Of a DNA stretch of 24,836 bases, positions 24,801-24,836 are shown one piece after another (the stretch's first letter is position 1; each line of letters starts with the position of its first letter). The stretch comes from a virus, in the IMG/VR virus record IMGVR_UViG_3300006101_000061, positions 1 through 24,836 of that record; one strand, 5' to 3'. The notes beneath the pieces were generated by a model. It had not been told where the DNA came from. It saw only the letters and a program-made list of their open reading frames with translations, and searched no databases. Made by a program: the position numbers and the translations under genes.

Positions 24801-24836
24801 ACCAAATGAAATACCTGAAACAGCAGGAGCAGTTAA
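12868..24836 (+). CDS. Giant repeat-containing virion surface protein, 3' end beyond the window
   Basis: I read this frame codon by codon from ATG 12868 to the edge and met no stop: 3,989 complete codons. Upstream in-frame stops at 12823 and 12838 and AAGGAG 9 bases before the ATG fix the start. Domains: residues 1-60 contain GPLLASNLLRDGIDIQ, YLDVTNNKVGINTQTP and YDLDVN, a pattern typical of marine T4-like fibre N-termini. Residues 232-430 start a pectate-lyase-like beta-helix (YVTMDGDDTNDGRAMDPSRA). Residues 439-2708 hold 14 tandem units of about 160-169 residues. Residues 2772-3030 look like the continuing beta-helix. Residues 3040 onward hold at least six more units. No signal peptide or enzyme motif is seen. 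It is probably a giant tail-fibre, collar or capsid surface protein in host contact; the exact role is inferred. Confidence 0.9.
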   Translation, partial: MAVGRITGPLLASNLLRDGIDIQVQNGLLYLDVTNNKVGINTQTPAYDLDVNATIHSIKLVVDTTSTLGLLTVSKSGVGASASATISTVSGPLNITPAANQTVFVGTNTTIGGNLHAQGNITADGNIILGSNQLVDTLALGAEIISSIIPKTTNTYNIGSTTSNWANGYFNGLEVGGLNISGTTIAAAQAGVGINIGATPAQDINVTPITNPLVNINGPIRVWGDHPLGTAPVVSNVLYVTMDGDDTNDGRAMDPSRACRTISGATKSPFYQSGTSIKVSPGRYLENNPIELKPYTSVIGSDLRTTDVEPINKTRDLFHVQSGCYVAQMRLLNGRSGLIPGGYGVTPYGYKVGNNRGAYATAFPTNGTIDLYHSPYIQNVSNQSGPWLYDGTMFIPNQTVQIPEAVGTASYAANTNTITVTLSTGSLYVGQAVNSGPQDEGYFAARSLLLANEAFIQEQVVAWTNQEYGGPFQYNSAKCTRDTGLIIDGLALDVLYQGNSQSVFSGLQYWNQSGYVGSVGGEVTTTTAAINWIASLTSAIILGQSVPFTYQNTITQTVVTSVGNSADVTAVQNDFKVITNILTTGTTAVTDKIIPNGAVTTATHTLNAYAALQANRSFLQAEAIAWVEANKTIGFTYNQAKCYRDTGLIVDAIVQDMLFGGTSQSTFAGIQYYNQTSSVIPGEQTTTTAAISYISQLAQRIVVNDLTGTRYQSTVTQTTSPTPGTSAEASTVGTDFSLIVQIINSGTAGVTDLIVPNGIVASSNANIQHAYALLQANKNYMEAEATAFVNSTYPSFSYSGTKCARDIGYMVDSVAFDLLYGGNRQAIQSGVYYYGYSGTSSAIPGEQAQTLNAYNFINNLITDIVTATPIATPYQYTATQVTSLPAGTTSEVTSLQNNLSVITSIITGGPSSASAPTSIPQTISANSNVLHAAAIVEANRTFIQAEVIAYTNSQYAIYDQAKCARDTGLIVDALAFDLLYPTKGNSQSTFAGLQYWNQGTYIKPIGSEIITATNAILFASKLAQQIVVGSTAGPRYQSTLTQITNLTPATSNEVALVAADFNTVIGILNNGTAGVTENIVPNTTASSTASIVAAYNLLNANRQYIQAETVAYVDSIRGTFPYNHSKCERDTRLVVDALVQDLIFQGSSQTVFSGLQYWNQTTTAIPGEVTTTTNAINYVSSLAQKVIANNQTGIRYQSTVTQNVSFTPGTSAEQALIGTDFSVITDLITNGTAGVSDMIVPNGITPSSNNNVTNAYNILQANRAYLIAEGVAYVESTKTSGFTYDGTKCQRDIGYMVDSVSFDLLYGGNRQAIQSGVYYFGYSTTSSAIPGEITETVAGYAHIGGIISSIIQGFAIGSSYQTWVSQTTSGLGGTTSEVNYVQTLISTLENIIQNGPSQAPAESPISLTRSNNPNVLNAATLLHNNREFITQEVVAYIDATYNTNTFTYNEYKCKRDTGLIVDALLQDLYFGGTSQSTFAGIQYWNQTTTTIPGEVSTTTSAIAYVSSLAQRIVMNDTTGLRYSTSTQVTNLSAPGTAAEATVVANEFATIVNIITTGTTGITDKIIPNGITPSTKANVLNAYTLLEANKSYLQAEAVAYITATAPSFVYDKSKCARDVAYMVDSVAFDLKWGGNRQAIQSGTYYFGYSLTSSAIPNESTEVLDAYTYLSSLVGSIVTATPVVPYQTAISQVSNLPVATNTEVTALQNNVSYIKNIIANGPNVASAPTSIPLAPSASSSVYNAVQLLEANRAFIQAELTAYINNKYNVFTYNEDKCFRDTGYIVDSIAFDLLHGGNRQATQAGVYYYGFSNTQSAIPGEQANTVAAYDRIKSIIGPIILGQPITKSAGNPSSQVTGLPIATQLQVTSLQSLVDDITNIIDIGPSAAASAIPISLTASSDVNAQKAFNYLMANRSFIVNEVIAYVNAQYGTAFEYDAVKCKRDIGYMIDCVSFDLLRGGNRQAIQAGTLYFGYNSNSTTLINELKQTVMAYEYMATLVNAVVQNQALSNFYQSDIPQTLIENAPSTSAIAAELVSDISLMTRIISNGPSEAPALIPISLTESADANRANAYALLEANRSFIVAEIIAFVNTLPNFVYDQAKCYRDVGIIVENLAFDISFGGNQKAVESGLGYYKGVTSVIQGETTQTIGAINYINTLANYIINNQVAPNVIGSTATQSQVINTALVGGGIASTALANGVSIITDIIQNGPSAAPDSYIGAAIDPAYMSAEILLQLNRSFIQEEVVSYVNAQFLTFPYDSKKCSRDTGLIVDAVAFDMLYPSNPYSQSTFAAIQYWSQNGYTGAIESELSTTTNAISYLSGLASRIILNDTTGARYQNNITQTTIPGAPATQNEVVALGAEFSIITEIINNYTVTGLPITDGIVPNGNATTSITINNAYALLQANRQYLQAETVAWVEANKTAGFNYDRATCFRDAGYMIDSVSFDLLHGGNRQAVQSGVYYYSYTSGSTQISGQTTQTVAAFNHIATVAEALIRGQVVTPTTGNLALPVTGLPTASAAEVTQIQNIFSNITNLIQNGPSVLGTKQPIGLTPSQNINVQHAYNILEANRAFLQAEMVAWVDYTYNSNGFNYNQALCYRDTGFIVDAISQDILLGGNHKSIEAAVTYWVGSVSAIPGEITQTMAAYNYLAQIASNVVSNSTFTQISYATQIVNPFYANGNEAIPRIESLVAMMNNIIENGPSAAPEGYDGSGLFPVRFDPIIDNVNIAPQIASLSTNTDGSYTVGLTQNTVGAGTNYTMYFGQTSVYPVQTKDVPENWAQRAIDPFGSMGGSLVDGAVISRRSPIQSFVYDAYTQINQGGVGIKITNNGYAQLVSVFTIFCGTSVVTDNGGICSITNSNANFGDYCLVSKGYGYLDFFGEVYNPPKLPYYPNGVYPSSQVVEVYCPDPNNRPHIGQIMEVVAPEGYTNNQGLPGFLSANPNTSTITTGTVTINGIDNSGIVIGQNVYIIDQYGNYTDINGTYYCATGTTVADVGFQSLTLSKALQTGGGDANNPTYFTIYVSGNAYYTVLSSVLAPDPLTPGQSFISAAVNSTGNDNTAQEAQAITFISNLADSVVANTLATALQNTTTQITQLSLTGGVQAVPTMNGLFDQISYIITNGLNSAPSSTVTYGTPVAGAASAASLLLQNKAFFQAETLAYLNSLYFVYDHATCRRDLGYILNGFAYDVFYQSNYQSRKCGNAYQRAASAYVLQNEMTQTTDAISHIASLVTNLAGISNVGEAISNVTQGAVNINNIIDNGTSSQPALVLPDYPGIDLGVSNAKTLILDNMNFIKAETIAWINANYTVFTYDQAKCTRDLGYILDALSADILTGSNYRAVKAGQAYYRGNANNVIDNELTETVGAFNYISGLVQALPNVAASSTATTQVINDIVTINNIVQNGLSVSPTVTYPLPAGIDSGFASASQLIQNNLGFIQSEVEGYVFNTFGGFTYNQAKCYRDTGLIVDAVAQDILFGGTSQSTFAGIQYWNQTTTTIPGEVTTTTNAINYVAGLAQKVLLNDTTGVRYQSTVTQVTNLPAATSAEQTIVSTDFSVITNIITNGTAGVTDIIVPNGVTSSSNANVQHAYAILEANKAYLQAEGKAYVDATKTSGFTYDGTKCVRDIGYMVDSVAFDLLYGGNRQAVQSGVYYFGYSNTSSAIPNESVQVTQAYNYISSILPSIIEGTAVTTYQSTVTQVTNLSAGTVANANTATSLVANIVNIITNGPTVAASPTSIGLTQGDANAQNTAKMLEANRTFIQAQTIAYINQLYPSGFTYDRSKCKRDVGFLTQALIYDLTYGGNSMSVDAALQYFNSANNNVSVIPNETPQTVSAINYINTLAQKVIRNTAPTTVYTTATQYINNTLTLGANAANTIATLVTDMSNIVQNGPGAAPLISDINIPVPGYANLASTTIEADKYTLASETITWINQTYTQFTYNQDTCKRDIQFIVEGILYDLMYGGNWQSVDAGLQYWKANTVGETSLIPNEIPETAGAV
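13561..14100 (+). other. N-terminal part of a beta-helix domain in the giant protein
   Basis: Residues 232-411 of the giant product include YVTMDGDDTNDGRAMDPSRA, then ASIKVSPGRY-like sequence (seen as TSIKVSPGRYLENNPIELKP), YTSVIGSDLRTTDVEPINKT and FHVQSGCYVAQMRLLNGRSG. This is the usual entry of right-handed parallel beta-helix (pectate-lyase-like) folds: 'G.D.NDG....P.RT' followed by 'I.V.PG.Y.E' and 'G'. It ends with SPYIQNVSNQSGPWLYDGTM and PNQTVQIPEAVGT, after which the repeat array begins. Confidence 0.7.
14182..20990 (+). repeat. Coding tandem array 1: 14 units of 480-507 bases
   Basis: Each unit runs: helix 'LLEANRxFIQAExIAYV', then 'FxYDxxKCxRDxG', 'VDxxxxDLLxGG', a variable box, 'IPGE', 'AxxYIxxLxxxI', 'YQSTVTQ', 'NG'. 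The Lys-Cys (or x-Cys) anchor codons start at 14299, 14788, 15271, 15751, 16243, 16729, 17221, 17704, 18187, 18676, 19162, 19642, 20149 and 20641. Spacings are 489, 483, 480, 492, 486, 492, 483, 483, 489, 486, 480, 507 and 492 bases, all multiples of three. Type A boxes read SQSTFAGIQYWNQ or close (units 1, 2, 4, 5, 7, 12); type B read GGNRQAIQSGVYY or close (units 3, 6, 8, 9, 10, 13); units 11 and 14 are divergent. Confidence 0.93.
21181..21960 (+). other. Second beta-helix-like and linker segment between the repeat arrays
   Basis: Residues 2772-3031 contain WAQRAIDPFGSMGGSLVDGA, VISRRSPIQSFVYDAYTQIN, GGVGIKITNNGYAQLVSVFT, then GICSITNSNANFGDYCLVSK and GYLDFFGEVYNPP. The short beta-strand/Gly/Asn rhythm and 'G..I.I.N.GYA.LVS.F' are beta-helix rungs. 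No Cys-x-Arg-Asp unit occurs between 20650 and 22366. The rest (to about 3031) is Thr/Gly/Ile-rich beta sequence. It reads as the continuation of the domain begun at 13561. Confidence 0.65.
21985..24836 (+). repeat. Coding tandem array 2: half unit plus at least six units, continues past the edge
   Basis: A half unit (second half only: EAQAITFISNLADSVVANTL to YIITNGLNSAPSS) starts near 21985. Full units have anchors at 22366, 22792, 23218, 23704, 24187 and 24670. Spacings are 426, 426, 486, 483 and 483 bases. The first two units are about 142 residues, around 20 shorter than the others, and lack the 'YQSTVTQ' linker. Units at 23218 (type A) and 23704 (type B) closely match units 7 and 3 of array 1. 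The last two are divergent (GGNSMSVDAALQYFN, GGNWQSVDAGLQYWK). Confidence 0.92.

Noticed and set aside
14182-24836. Diversity-generating retroelement with template and variable repeats
   Set aside because: Differences between units are spread over all bases and codon positions rather than restricted to adenines, and no reverse transcriptase gene is present in the window.
14182-24836. CRISPR-like array
   Set aside because: The repeats are about 480 bases, diverged and in frame within one coding sequence; there are no short identical repeats with unique spacers.

Overview
This window is part of the late structural region of a tailed phage of the T4-like myovirus superfamily. It is a lineage far from T4 itself and looks most like marine or freshwater environmental T4-like phages such as cyanophage relatives. 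The basis is the head-morphogenesis order portal (gp20-like), two prohead-core proteins, prohead protease (gp21), scaffold (gp22) and major capsid protein (gp23), with family motifs readable in each. The sequence is AT-rich and the genes are tightly packed. No tRNA, integrase, transposon or CRISPR was seen, and the host cannot be named from this sequence.

Layout. 1-2055: a tape-measure-like tail protein, possibly truncated at its 5' end. 2066-8224: the head module, all on the + strand (portal, gp68-like, acidic gp67-like, protease, scaffold, capsid). 8225-8292: a palindromic bidirectional terminator. 8293-8928: a GH19 endolysin on the minus strand, the only minus-strand gene. 8929-9056: a divergent control region with two late-promoter-like motifs and three small hairpins. 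9057-9617: a separately terminated beta-rich protein of unknown function, possibly a capsid decoration protein. 9650-12744: five small or medium genes (one helical protein of unknown role, then beta-rich virion or fibre-like proteins). 12745-12867: a leader with nested inverted repeats around a late-promoter-like motif. 12868 to the window end: one uninterrupted reading frame of at least 3,989 codons with no stop before the edge.

The giant gene is the most remarkable object here. Its N-terminus looks like the fibre attachment domain of marine T4-like phages. It is followed by the start of a pectate-lyase-like beta-helix, 14 tandem units of about 160-169 residues, what appears to be the rest of the beta-helix, and then at least six more units. 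Every unit carries a Cys-x-Arg-Asp anchor. Two main unit types (A with SQSTFAGIQYWNQ, B with GGNRQAIQSGVYY) often occur as A-B pairs. Stretches of exact DNA identity between distant units suggest exchange within the array.

Together the genes would build the prohead (portal nucleates assembly, gp67/68/22 form the core, gp21 cuts the core and the capsid protein), measure the tail, lyse the host and supply virion surface fibres. Control appears to run through late promoters with a TAAATA core and through near-perfect palindromic terminators.
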